Of a stretch of 64,000 bases of DNA, positions 45,248-53,300 are shown piece after piece (position 1 is the stretch's first letter; each line of letters opens with the position of its first letter). This DNA is from Pseudobutyrivibrio sp. GTDB lineage: Bacteria; Bacillota; Clostridia; Lachnospirales; Lachnospiraceae. The notes under the pieces are model-generated. The model worked only from the letters and a program-made list of their open reading frames with translations. It ran no database searches and was not told the origin of the DNA. The DNA is taken from the NCBI RefSeq assembly GCF_017471675.1, contig NZ_JAFUSK010000066.1, positions 1-64,000 of the forward strand. Direction: 5' to 3'. The translations under genes were made by a program, and so were the position numbers.

Positions 45248-45283
45248 ATAAGTAGTTAATTAAAGAGTCAGGAGGATATGGTA

Positions 45284-46777
45284 ATGGGTTATCCAACAAT
45301 ATTTGCAACAGGAACACTTAGGTATGATAACAAAAAAGCATGGAGCGGTTATACATTGTTTCCATCTGCAAGAGGCGCACTTCTAATAGATATGAATGGA
45401 AATGAGGTTCAAAGATGGGCCGGACTTGATGGCTTCCCAAACAAGCTATTGCCTGGAGGATATGTACTTGGTAATTCAGGTAGAAGAAAAAGCAAATATG
45501 CATATCAGGATCAGCTGGATTTAATTCAGGTTGATTGGGATGGAAATATCGTATGGAAATTCGACCATACAGAAGAGATTTGTGATGACGGAAGAACAAA
45601 GACATGGCAGGCAAGACAGCATCATGATTATCAGCGAGAAGGTTCTAGTGTTGGTTACTATGCACCCGGCGCTGAGCCAAAGGTAGAAAATGGAAATACC
45701 CTATTGCTTGTTCATGAAAATGTTAGAAATAGAGATATTACAGATAAGCTTTTAATTGATGACAAAATTATTGAAGTGGACTGGGAAGGAAATATTCTTT
45801 GGAGCTGGCGAGCATCTGACCACTTTGAAGAGCTTGGCTTTGATGAGACAGCAAAGAATGTTTTATATAGAAATCCTTCAGTACATGGCGAAGCAGGTGG
45901 CGACTGGATGCACATTAATAGCATGTCTACACTTGGTCCAAATCATTGGTACGATGAGGGAGATGAAAGATTCCACCCAGATAATATTATCTTCGATGCA
46001 AGAAACGCAAATATCCTTGGAATTATTGACAAAAAAACAGGAAATCTTGTTTGGAGATTAGGGCCTGATTTTAATGAGACAGAAGCAACAAGAAAGCTTG
46101 GATGGATTATTGGACAGCATCATCTTCATATGATTCCAAAAGGTCTTCCAGGAGAGGGGAACCTGTTGGTATTTGACAATGGTGGATATGGTGGATATGG
46201 TGCAGTAAATCCTGGTTCACCAACAGGAAATAACAATGCCTTAAGAGATTACAGCCGTGTTCTTGAGTTTAATCCTGTTACACTTGAGATTGTATGGCAA
46301 TATACACCACTTGAAGCAGGCTTTTTATTATTTACAGATGCTTCCAAATTCTATAGCTCATATATCAGCTCAGCACAGCGTTTACCTAACGGAAATACGT
46401 TAATAACTGAAGGCTCGGATGGTCATTTGCTAGAGGTTACACCAGAGCATGAGATAGTGTGGGAATATATTAATCCATATTTCTCTAATGTAGCTGGAAA
46501 TTTCTATAACAATATGATTTACAGAGCTTATAGAGTTCCTTATGAGTGGGTTCCTCAGCTTGAAATACCAAATGAAGAATCTATCGAACCAATAGATGTA
46601 GAAAGCTTTAGAGTGCCAGGCTCACCAATTGGAAAGGATAAGGGAAAGACAACTATTGTTGAGGGTATTGACCCTAATACTAATCCAAGAACTTTTGAGG
46701 CTAAGGATGATGAGGAGGAAGACATTAACTTCTGCGTAGCATCAGTAAAGAAAAGTGAATTAGAAAAGATAGATTAG
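45284..46777 (+). CDS. arylsulfotransferase-like (ASST) enzyme, cytoplasmic
   Basis: I choose ATG 45284 (497 residues), 8 nt after AGGAGG; ATG 45278 is only 2 nt away. The protein matches the arylsulfotransferase (ASST) beta-propeller family: repeated GNIVWKFDHTEE, GNILWSWRASDHFEELG, NLVWRLGPDF, EIVWQYTP blades, and HDYQREG, VHGEAGGDWMHINSMS and GQHHLHMIPKG His-containing segments. No signal peptide is present, unlike periplasmic AssT. It would transfer or release sulfate from aryl sulfates imported by the next three genes. The acceptor is unknown. Confidence 0.85.
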   Translation: MGYPTIFATGTLRYDNKKAWSGYTLFPSARGALLIDMNGNEVQRWAGLDGFPNKLLPGGYVLGNSGRRKSKYAYQDQLDLIQVDWDGNIVWKFDHTEEICDDGRTKTWQARQHHDYQREGSSVGYYAPGAEPKVENGNTLLLVHENVRNRDITDKLLIDDKIIEVDWEGNILWSWRASDHFEELGFDETAKNVLYRNPSVHGEAGGDWMHINSMSTLGPNHWYDEGDERFHPDNIIFDARNANILGIIDKKTGNLVWRLGPDFNETEATRKLGWIIGQHHLHMIPKGLPGEGNLLVFDNGGYGGYGAVNPGSPTGNNNALRDYSRVLEFNPVTLEIVWQYTPLEAGFLLFTDASKFYSSYISSAQRLPNGNTLITEGSDGHLLEVTPEHEIVWEYINPYFSNVAGNFYNNMIYRAYRVPYEWVPQLEIPNEESIEPIDVESFRVPGSPIGKDKGKTTIVEGIDPNTNPRTFEAKDDEEEDINFCVASVKKSELEKID

Positions 46778-46790
46778 GAGGATTTTGAAT

Positions 46791-47822
46791 ATGAGAAAAA
46801 GACTTTTAACATTATTAGTAAGTAGTGTAGTTGGATTATCACTTGTAGCATGTGGTGCATCTGGGGCAAATGCTGCATCACAGGTAGCTAAAGAAACTGC
46901 TACATCTTCTGAGGAACTTGATACTGTAAGGGTAGCAATTATGACTAATGGTGCTTCTCATTGGTATGCTGTTATAGGCGATAAAGAAGGTATTTTTGAG
47001 AAGCATGGCATAAAGGTAGAAATTTCAGAATTTGCAGCAGGTGTTAATACGGTGGATGCAGTTGTAACAGGTCAGGCTGATTTTGGTAATTTGGCAGATT
47101 ACGCTGCTGTAAACAGAATTGGAAATACCAAGGAAAATACTAATCTTGTAATAGTTGATAGAATCAGTACATCTGAGGGCTCTGCTAATGGTGGACTATA
47201 TGTAAGTGATGATATCAAGTCTGTAGAGGATTTAGCAGGTCAGCCTTTTGCAACACAACCTGGCACAGTTTGGGATTTTTGGGTTGCCAAGACATATGAA
47301 TATGCAAATATATCTGAGAATGACCAAAAAATCGTTGAAGTTGATAGTGGTGCATCAGCGGTGGCACTTCAAACAACAGGTGATGTAAAGGCTCAGTGGG
47401 CATCAGGAACAAATGGAACAAAGCTTGAGGAAGCAGGCTTTAGCACCATTTTAACTTTAGATGACCTTGGCTTATATACTGATGCTTATTATGTATCAAC
47501 ATCTGATTATGTAAGTGCAAATCCAGAAGTTGTTAAAAGATGGATTGAGGCTCAGAAGGAAACAGCAGAATGGATAGAAAGCAACCCTGAAAAGGCAGCT
47601 GAGGATTTTGAAGCTGCTACAGGACAGACAAAGGAACAGTTTTTATCAGATTTAAAGTCAACAAAATTAGTTGCTGATTTTACAAAAGAAACCATAGAGC
47701 ATTTGAATGGCATAAAAGATTGGGCAGTAGCTGGTGGAAGATTCGATGATTATAACTTCTTAGATTACACAGATTTAACTGCATTAAAAGAAGTATATCC
47801 AGAATCTGTTACCGTTGACTAG
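46791..47822 (+). CDS. ABC substrate-binding lipoprotein, sulfonate/sulfate-ester type (SBP3)
   Basis: I choose ATG 46791 (343 residues), 9 nt after AGGAGG, over TTG 46785. There is a lipobox at Cys21 (SLVACG). The mature part (VRVAIMTNGASHWYAVIGDKEGIFEKHGIKVEISEFAAGVNTVDAVVTGQADFG) is TauA/SsuA-like and related to SBP1 at 31875. Its neighbour suggests it binds aryl sulfates or sulfonates. Confidence 0.9.
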   Translation: MRKRLLTLLVSSVVGLSLVACGASGANAASQVAKETATSSEELDTVRVAIMTNGASHWYAVIGDKEGIFEKHGIKVEISEFAAGVNTVDAVVTGQADFGNLADYAAVNRIGNTKENTNLVIVDRISTSEGSANGGLYVSDDIKSVEDLAGQPFATQPGTVWDFWVAKTYEYANISENDQKIVEVDSGASAVALQTTGDVKAQWASGTNGTKLEEAGFSTILTLDDLGLYTDAYYVSTSDYVSANPEVVKRWIEAQKETAEWIESNPEKAAEDFEAATGQTKEQFLSDLKSTKLVADFTKETIEHLNGIKDWAVAGGRFDDYNFLDYTDLTALKEVYPESVTVD

Positions 47823-47839
47823 CTAAAAGGGTGAGGCTT

Positions 47840-48910
47840 ATGTACATAAAACTTGAAAACATCAATAAAAACTTTGGTAATTTTAAAGCTTCTGACAATG
47901 TAAGCTTTGAAATTGAAAAAGGAAAACTAATTGCATTACTAGGGCCTAGTGGTAGTGGAAAAACAACAATATTAAGGATGATAGCAGGTCTTGAACATCA
48001 AGACGATGGTAATATTTATATTGATGGCAAGCTTGTAAATGATATATCTGTACAAGATAGAGGAATAGGATTTGTATTTCAAAGCTATGCTCTATTTCCT
48101 TATCTTACAGTATTTGACAATATTGCCTATGGTATGCGTGTTAGAAAGAAGAGTAAAGAAGAAATTGCCTCAAAGGTTGAGGAGCTTCTTGAACTGGTAG
48201 GCTTAGAGGGATTGAGCAAAAGATATCCAGATCAGCTTTCAGGAGGCCAGAGACAGCGTGTGGCATTTGCAAGGGCACTTGCCACAGAGCCCCAGGTACT
48301 TTTATTAGATGAGCCATTTGCAGCTATTGATGCTAAGGTTAGAAAAGAGCTAAGACGATGGCTTAAGGATATGATTGAAAAGCTGGGAATTACAAGTATA
48401 TTTGTAACACATGATCAGGAGGAAGCAGTAGAGGTAGCGGATGAGCTGATCATTACAAATCAGGGTCGCGTAGAGCAGATGGGAACACCTGTTGATATTT
48501 ACAGAAATCCTAAGACAGCATTTGTGGCTCAGTTTATAGGTGAATCTGTTATATTAGAAGATTATGAATATGAAAAAATCAAGGGCTTTTCAAAAAAGGA
48601 AAATACACCTAAGGCTGCAATAAGGCCAGAGTTTGTGCAGGTATTTCCAGCAGGCAATAGACAGGAAAAATCCAGTGCTGATATGAAAGGTAAAGTTATT
48701 CACACTGAATTCAGGGGAACCAGTGTTGAATTGACTATAGCTTATGAAAATCTGGAGATAAAAGCATCTCATCAGATTGAGGATTTTGCAGTTAAAAAAG
48801 GCGATGAGGTATATTTCAAGGTAACCAGATTATATGCCTTTGATGATAATAACGCTTATACGTTAATTAATGAAACCTTAAAAGATAATCCAGAGATGTA
48901 TTACATTTAG
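47840..48910 (+). CDS. ABC ATP-binding protein, CysA-like, in an organosulfur importer
   Basis: I choose ATG 47840 (356 residues); GTG 47831 has no separate ribosome site. Walker A GPSGSGKTT, signature LSGGQRQRVAFARAL, LLLDEPFAAIDAKVRKELRRWL and a C-terminal regulatory (TOBE-like) region of about 110 residues match CysA, and it is close to the cysA at 54989. Yet its permease and binding protein are of sulfonate type, so this importer appears to have recruited a sulfate-type ATPase. Confidence 0.9.
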   Translation: MYIKLENINKNFGNFKASDNVSFEIEKGKLIALLGPSGSGKTTILRMIAGLEHQDDGNIYIDGKLVNDISVQDRGIGFVFQSYALFPYLTVFDNIAYGMRVRKKSKEEIASKVEELLELVGLEGLSKRYPDQLSGGQRQRVAFARALATEPQVLLLDEPFAAIDAKVRKELRRWLKDMIEKLGITSIFVTHDQEEAVEVADELIITNQGRVEQMGTPVDIYRNPKTAFVAQFIGESVILEDYEYEKIKGFSKKENTPKAAIRPEFVQVFPAGNRQEKSSADMKGKVIHTEFRGTSVELTIAYENLEIKASHQIEDFAVKKGDEVYFKVTRLYAFDDNNAYTLINETLKDNPEMYYI

Positions 48911-48919
48911 GAGGCGGCC

Positions 48920-49687
48920 ATGGAAAATCAAAATAGCATAATAACAAAAATATTAAAAAGTGGAGTGATTACATGGATTCTACTTCTATTAATTTGGAGC
49001 TTTGGAGCTTTGTTTTATACTCCTGATTTTTTGCCAAATCCAATTGTGACAATAGAGGGAGCTAAAGATTTGGTAACCAGTGGCACTCTTTTTGCTGATA
49101 TTATAGTGAGTTTAGGAAGAGTTTTAAAGGGCTGGAGCCTGGGATTATTATTTGCCATTCCAGTGGGGTTATGTGTAGGAAATTTCAAAGTTATAAGCTA
49201 CGTATTTGAACCATTTTTGAATTTCTTTAGATTCGTTCCAGCAATTGGTTTTATCACACTTTTCCTATTATGGTTTGGAGTAGGGGAAACATCAAAGGTT
49301 GCGCTAATTTTCTATGCTGTAATTTTCCCTGTTATGGTAAATACAATAGCGGGAGTCAGAAGCGTAGATTATTCATTGGTGGAAGCAGCAGAATCCATGG
49401 GCGCAAGCAAAAGAAGAACATTCTTTACAGTTATTGTTCCATCAGCTGTTCCAAATATTTTCACTGGAGCAAGATTAGGACTTAGCGGTGCAATCATCTG
49501 TATTGTAGCGGCAGAGATGTTGGCAGCCTCTGAGGGTTTAGGATATTTAATCTATACCTCAAGACTATACTACAGAACAGATTGGATTTTTGCAGGTATT
49601 TTTACACTTGGTTTGATTGGATTTCTTGCAGATAAATTGCTAAGATTTTTAGGCGCCAAGTTCCTATATAGATTTGGCGTCAGATAG
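48920..49687 (+). CDS. ABC permease, SsuC/TauC type
   Basis: The 255-residue protein has about six TM segments with LGRVLKGWSLGLLFAIPVGLCVG, RFVPAIGFITLFLLWFGVGETSKVAL and VPNIFTGARLGLSGAIICIVAAEMLAASEG, the sulfonate/nitrate permease pattern, and is related to the permease at 35245. GGAGG precedes the ATG. It is last of the arylsulfotransferase operon. Confidence 0.92.
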   Translation: MENQNSIITKILKSGVITWILLLLIWSFGALFYTPDFLPNPIVTIEGAKDLVTSGTLFADIIVSLGRVLKGWSLGLLFAIPVGLCVGNFKVISYVFEPFLNFFRFVPAIGFITLFLLWFGVGETSKVALIFYAVIFPVMVNTIAGVRSVDYSLVEAAESMGASKRRTFFTVIVPSAVPNIFTGARLGLSGAIICIVAAEMLAASEGLGYLIYTSRLYYRTDWIFAGIFTLGLIGFLADKLLRFLGAKFLYRFGVR

Positions 49688-49726
49688 AAATATTCACTTG
49701 CGGCTAGACTTCTACAGAGTTATAAT

Positions 49727-49760
49727 AAAGCTATACTTCTACGGAAGTATAGCTTTATTT
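49727..49760 (+). terminator. intrinsic terminator after the organosulfur importer
   Basis: A perfect 13-bp stem AAAGCTATACTTC / GAAGTATAGCTTT closes a TACG tetraloop and runs into ATTTATTTT. It ends the promoter-B operon. Confidence 0.85.
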
Positions 49761-49783
49761 ATTTTGAAAACAAGGTGATTAAA

Positions 49784-50437
49784 TTGAGTAAAATAGTTTT
49801 ATATCATGGTTCAGATAAAATAGTAAGCAAGCCTCAGTATGGGTATGGAAAGCCCTTCAATGATTATGGGCAGGGCTTTTATTGCACTAAGCATATAGAC
49901 CTGGCCAAGGAATGGGCAGTAGAAGCTGAGAGAGACGGTTTTGTTAATGTATATGAAATAGATGATAAGGGGCTTAAGATTCTAAATCTTAATGATGAAA
50001 AGTATTCAATTTTGCATTGGATTACACTGCTGATTGAGCATAGAACCTTTAGTATCAACAGCCCACTGGCAAGGGATGGTATTGGGTTTTTGCAGCGAAA
50101 CTATCATATAGATATAGATGAATATGATGCAATAATAGGTTATAGGGCAGATGATTCATATTTTTCATTTGCCCGAGCCTTTTTGGCAAATACTATTAGC
50201 ATTGAACAGTTGGAAGAAGCTATGTACCTTGGTGAATTGGGACAACAGTTCTTTATAAAGAGTGAAAAGGCTTTTTCAAAGCTTAAGTTTATAGAGGCAA
50301 AACAAGTTGATTGTGCAGAGTATTATCCTAAGAAGTCTGCTAGGGACAGCAAAGCAAGGGAAAGTTATAATACTATTGCTGATGCAATGGATAAAAAAGG
50401 AACATATCTTATTGATCTTGTAAGAAAGGAGCAGTAG
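49784..50437 (+). CDS. DUF3990 protein (ADP-ribosyltransferase-like fold)
   Basis: I choose TTG 49784 (217 residues), 5 nt after AAGGTGA; the same TTG is kept in the remnant at 43613. MSKIVLYHGSDKIVSKPQYGYGKPFNDYGQGFYCTKHIDLAKEWA is the DUF3990 signature, with the HGS and GFYCT motifs that resemble ADP-ribosyltransferase folds. Such genes often pair with DUF3791 or HTH partners and may be toxins. Here an HTH protein gene follows by 1 nt. The activity is untested. Confidence 0.8.
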   Translation: MSKIVLYHGSDKIVSKPQYGYGKPFNDYGQGFYCTKHIDLAKEWAVEAERDGFVNVYEIDDKGLKILNLNDEKYSILHWITLLIEHRTFSINSPLARDGIGFLQRNYHIDIDEYDAIIGYRADDSYFSFARAFLANTISIEQLEEAMYLGELGQQFFIKSEKAFSKLKFIEAKQVDCAEYYPKKSARDSKARESYNTIADAMDKKGTYLIDLVRKEQ

Positions 50438-50438
50438 A

Positions 50439-51071
50439 ATGGTTCATCCTTATAAAGAAATATATCTTAGTGATGCTATGGCAAATTTAGCAGAAGCATT
50501 TCAGACTGCAGCTCATGATTACAAGCTCAGTCTAGATTTTTTTATGAGTCTGTTCATAGTTTCAGGAATAGCAGCTCAGTTTGAAGTTGGAAATCCCAAA
50601 TACATAGTTGGAAAATCCGGGGCGGAGCTTACTCAGGAGATAGTCCTTAGAACAAATGTTGCAGAACTAAGGCAGATTGATACATCCTTTAAAGCACCTA
50701 AAGAGGATTATTGGACAGGTTGGGTGTTAGCATATTATCAGTGGTACTCTGCCAAGAGCTTCAAGGAAATACAAAGCATTATTACTCCAGAGGAATTAAT
50801 GGAGAAGTACAATCCATATCATGAAATGGATGAAATGCAGATAGTAGAATATATTAATTCCAAAGTCGACAAAGCAAGAGCGGTAAGCAGGCTTCAGATG
50901 TATCGTAAATACTTTGAAATGTCCCAAAGTGAGCTTGCCAAGGAGTCAGATGTTAATTTGCGCACATTGCAGCAGTATGAAATTGGGGCAAAGGATATCG
51001 GCAAAGCCTCGGTGGCTACACTTGAATCTTTATGTAAGGTCTTGAAATGTGACGTAAAGGATTTATTATAG
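50439..51071 (+). CDS. XRE-type HTH protein paired with DUF3990
   Basis: The 210-residue protein has an N-terminal helical region (about 1-135) that I do not recognise and a C-terminal XRE helix-turn-helix (about 145-210: LQMYRKYFEMSQSELAKESDVNLRTLQQYEIGAKDIGKASVATLESLCKVLKCDVKDLL). It starts directly after the DUF3990 stop (AAGGAG site), as in toxin-antitoxin-like pairs where the HTH partner is antidote and autorepressor. That role is inference. Confidence 0.75.
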   Translation: MVHPYKEIYLSDAMANLAEAFQTAAHDYKLSLDFFMSLFIVSGIAAQFEVGNPKYIVGKSGAELTQEIVLRTNVAELRQIDTSFKAPKEDYWTGWVLAYYQWYSAKSFKEIQSIITPEELMEKYNPYHEMDEMQIVEYINSKVDKARAVSRLQMYRKYFEMSQSELAKESDVNLRTLQQYEIGAKDIGKASVATLESLCKVLKCDVKDLL

Positions 51072-51076
51072 TTAGT

Positions 51077-52018
51077 ATGATAATTAACACAGGGCAACGC
51101 ACAGACATACCGGCATTTTTTCCTGAGTGGTTAGCAAACAGATTCAAGGAAGGCTATGTCTGTGTAAGAAATCCATATAATCCTGTTCAGGTGAGCAGGT
51201 ACAGATTAGACCCTAAGGTGGTGGATGCAATTGGTTTTTGCAGTAAGAATCCAGCACCTTTTTTTCCGTATATGGATTTAATAAAGGATTTTGGTCAATA
51301 TTGGTACATCACTATTACTCCCTACGGTAAGGACATAGAGCCTGGTGTGCCTGATAAGGCTCAGGTTATGGAATCCTTTAAGCAGCTTTCTAAGATGGTT
51401 GGTGCAGATAGAATCGGTTGGCGATATGATCCCATTTTCATTGATGAAAAATATACTGTAGATTTTCACTTAGAGGCTTTCGCCAAAATGGCAGCAAACC
51501 TTAGGGGCTATACCAACCATGTGGTAATTAGCTTCATAGATATTTATGATAAGGTAAAGCGCAATTTCCCTGAGGCAGCGCCAGTATCTGCTGAAGATAA
51601 GGTAGCCCTGGGGCAGAAGATTATTGAAATAGCAAGGGCAAATGACATGGTGGTAAAGCCATGTGCAGAAGGTGATTTCTTAGCAAAGTATGGAGCTGAT
51701 TGTAGTGGCTGCATGACAGTAGCCATGTACGAAAAGGCTATAGGCTCAAGGCTAAGAGCTCCTAAATCTAATGTTAAGCCAGCCAGGGCAGACTGCGCCT
51801 GTTACTTAGGGGCAGATATAGGAGCATACGACACCTGCAGACATTTTTGCAAATACTGTTATGCTAATAATGACCTTGAGCAGGTGGCGAAAAATAAAGA
51901 ATTACATGATGTTAATTCACCATTTCTAATAGGCAATTATCGTAAAGACGATATTATTCATGATGTTAAGCAGACCTCATGGATTGATAATCAAATAAGT
52001 ATATTTGATCTGATTTGA
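51077..52018 (+). CDS. DUF1848 protein with C-terminal C-x3-C-x2-C
   Basis: The 313-residue protein matches DUF1848: INTGQRTDIPAFFPEWLANRFKEGYVCVRNPYNP, WRYDPIF and VVISFIDIY. It ends with many Cys (CSGCM, CACYLGADIGAYDTCRHFCKYCYAN), where the last three form C-x3-C-x2-C as in a radical-SAM cluster site but at the C-terminus. Function is unknown. It begins 5 nt after the HTH stop and ends at the promoter-C terminator. Confidence 0.8.
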   Translation: MIINTGQRTDIPAFFPEWLANRFKEGYVCVRNPYNPVQVSRYRLDPKVVDAIGFCSKNPAPFFPYMDLIKDFGQYWYITITPYGKDIEPGVPDKAQVMESFKQLSKMVGADRIGWRYDPIFIDEKYTVDFHLEAFAKMAANLRGYTNHVVISFIDIYDKVKRNFPEAAPVSAEDKVALGQKIIEIARANDMVVKPCAEGDFLAKYGADCSGCMTVAMYEKAIGSRLRAPKSNVKPARADCACYLGADIGAYDTCRHFCKYCYANNDLEQVAKNKELHDVNSPFLIGNYRKDDIIHDVKQTSWIDNQISIFDLI

Positions 52019-52060
52019 GGGTCGGTTATAGATTGAATCTATAACCGGCTCTCATTTTCT
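52017..52060 (+). terminator. intrinsic terminator upstream of promoter C
   Basis: GAGGGTCGGTTATAGATT pairs with AATCTATAACCGGCTCTC (one mismatch/bulge), followed by ATTTTCTTT. The right arm and its distance to the next -35 are shared with promoter module B. Confidence 0.8.
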
Positions 52061-52076
52061 TTGGGAGCTAGATATC

Positions 52077-52121
52077 TTGTATTTACGGGTTTTGTGACAT
52101 ATAATCCTATCAACCTAGTAG
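52077..52121 (+). promoter_or_regulatory. sulfur-regulon promoter C (sulfate assimilation operon)
   Basis: TTGTAT (52077-52082), a 17-nt spacer and TATAAT (52100-52105) are followed directly by CCTATCAACCTAGTAG (52106-52121), identical to the motif at promoter A. GCTCT ends exactly 24 nt before the -35. Confidence 0.88.
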
Positions 52122-52153
52122 ATTAGTGGAATAAAAAGAAGGAGGAAGATGAT

Positions 52154-53245
52154 ATGAAAAAGAGATTATTATCATTGATACTAATTACAGCATTGGGAGC
52201 AGCTGTAATTGGATGTGGAAATAATGAAAATGTAGCAGCTGGTGATAATTCAGAGGTGCCAAAGAGTGCTGGAGAGAAGATAGAGCTTACAAACGTATCT
52301 TATGATCCAACAAGAGAATTATATGCAGCCTACAACGAATTATTTAAGGCACATTACGAGGAAGAATTTGGACAGACTGTAGAGGTTACTCAGTCTCACG
52401 GAGGATCTGGTAAGCAGGCTCTTGAAGTAGCAAACGGATTAGAGGCAGATGTGGTAACACTTGCTCTTGAAGGTGACGTACAGGTGGTTGCAGATGCAGG
52501 ACTTATTGATGATGGATTTACATCAGAATTTGAGTTAGACAGCTCACCATATACATCGACAATCGTATTTTTAGTTCGTTCAGGTAATCCAAAGAAGATT
52601 TATGACTGGAATGATTTGATTAGAGAAGATGTAGGAGTAATTACACCTAACCCTAAGACATCTGGTGGTGCTATGTGGAACTATCTAGCTGCCTGGTATT
52701 ATTTCGAACAGCAGGGACAAAGTGAAGCAGAAATCCTTGATTCAATCAAGCAGCTATATGCAAACGTAGTAGTTCTTGATTCTGGTGCCAGAGGTGCAAC
52801 AACATCCTTTGTAGAAAATAAGCAGGGTGATGTGCTTATTGCCTGGGAGAATGAAGCGTTCCTTTCACTTGCTGAGTATCCAGGTGAGTACGAGATTGTA
52901 GTACCTTCTGTATCAATTCTCTGCCAGCCAACAGTTGCAGTAGTTGATGAGGTTGCAAAGAAGCATGGCACAGAGGATGTTGCAAAGGAATACTTAAGCT
53001 ATCTATATTCTGATGAAGCGCAGCAGATTGAAGCTGAGAATTATTATCGTCCAAGCACAAAGGCTATTTATGATAAGTATGTATCTTCTAATGATTCAAA
53101 CACAATCACAGAGGTACCTGCAGATGGCAAGTGGATTAATAACAACATCGCATTAACAGATATTAACCACTTCGGCGGTTGGGCAAAAGCAAGAGCAGAC
53201 CATTTTGCAGATGGTGCTAATTTCGACAGCATTTATGAACAGTAA
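52154..53245 (+). CDS. sbp: sulfate ABC transporter substrate-binding lipoprotein
   Basis: The 363-residue precursor has lipobox Cys21 (AVIGCG). The mature part carries the Sbp/CysP pattern VSYDPTRELYAAYNELF, SHGGSGKQALEVANGLEADVVTLALEGDV and TPNPKTSGGAMWNYLAAW. It binds sulfate (or thiosulfate) outside the membrane for the CysTWA complex downstream. A GNRA-loop hairpin follows it at 53255-53274. Confidence 0.95.
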   Translation: MKKRLLSLILITALGAAVIGCGNNENVAAGDNSEVPKSAGEKIELTNVSYDPTRELYAAYNELFKAHYEEEFGQTVEVTQSHGGSGKQALEVANGLEADVVTLALEGDVQVVADAGLIDDGFTSEFELDSSPYTSTIVFLVRSGNPKKIYDWNDLIREDVGVITPNPKTSGGAMWNYLAAWYYFEQQGQSEAEILDSIKQLYANVVVLDSGARGATTSFVENKQGDVLIAWENEAFLSLAEYPGEYEIVVPSVSILCQPTVAVVDEVAKKHGTEDVAKEYLSYLYSDEAQQIEAENYYRPSTKAIYDKYVSSNDSNTITEVPADGKWINNNIALTDINHFGGWAKARADHFADGANFDSIYEQ

Positions 53246-53254
53246 AAATCTTTT

Positions 53255-53274
53255 GGAATGGGGAAACCCATTCC
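53255..53274 (+). other. GAAA-tetraloop hairpin between sbp and cysT
   Basis: GGAATGGG and CCCATTCC form a perfect 8-bp stem closed by GAAA. No T-run follows, so it is better read as an mRNA 3'-end stabiliser or partial stop that keeps sbp expression above that of the permease genes. Confidence 0.6.
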
Positions 53275-53300
53275 GAAGTTTTGTAGAGAGGATTTGAAAG

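Noticed and set aside
52017..52121. T-box or cysteine riboswitch before sbp
   Set aside because: The sequence is fully explained by a terminator of the upstream gene plus a sigma-A promoter with the CCTATCAACC motif. No T-box core is present.
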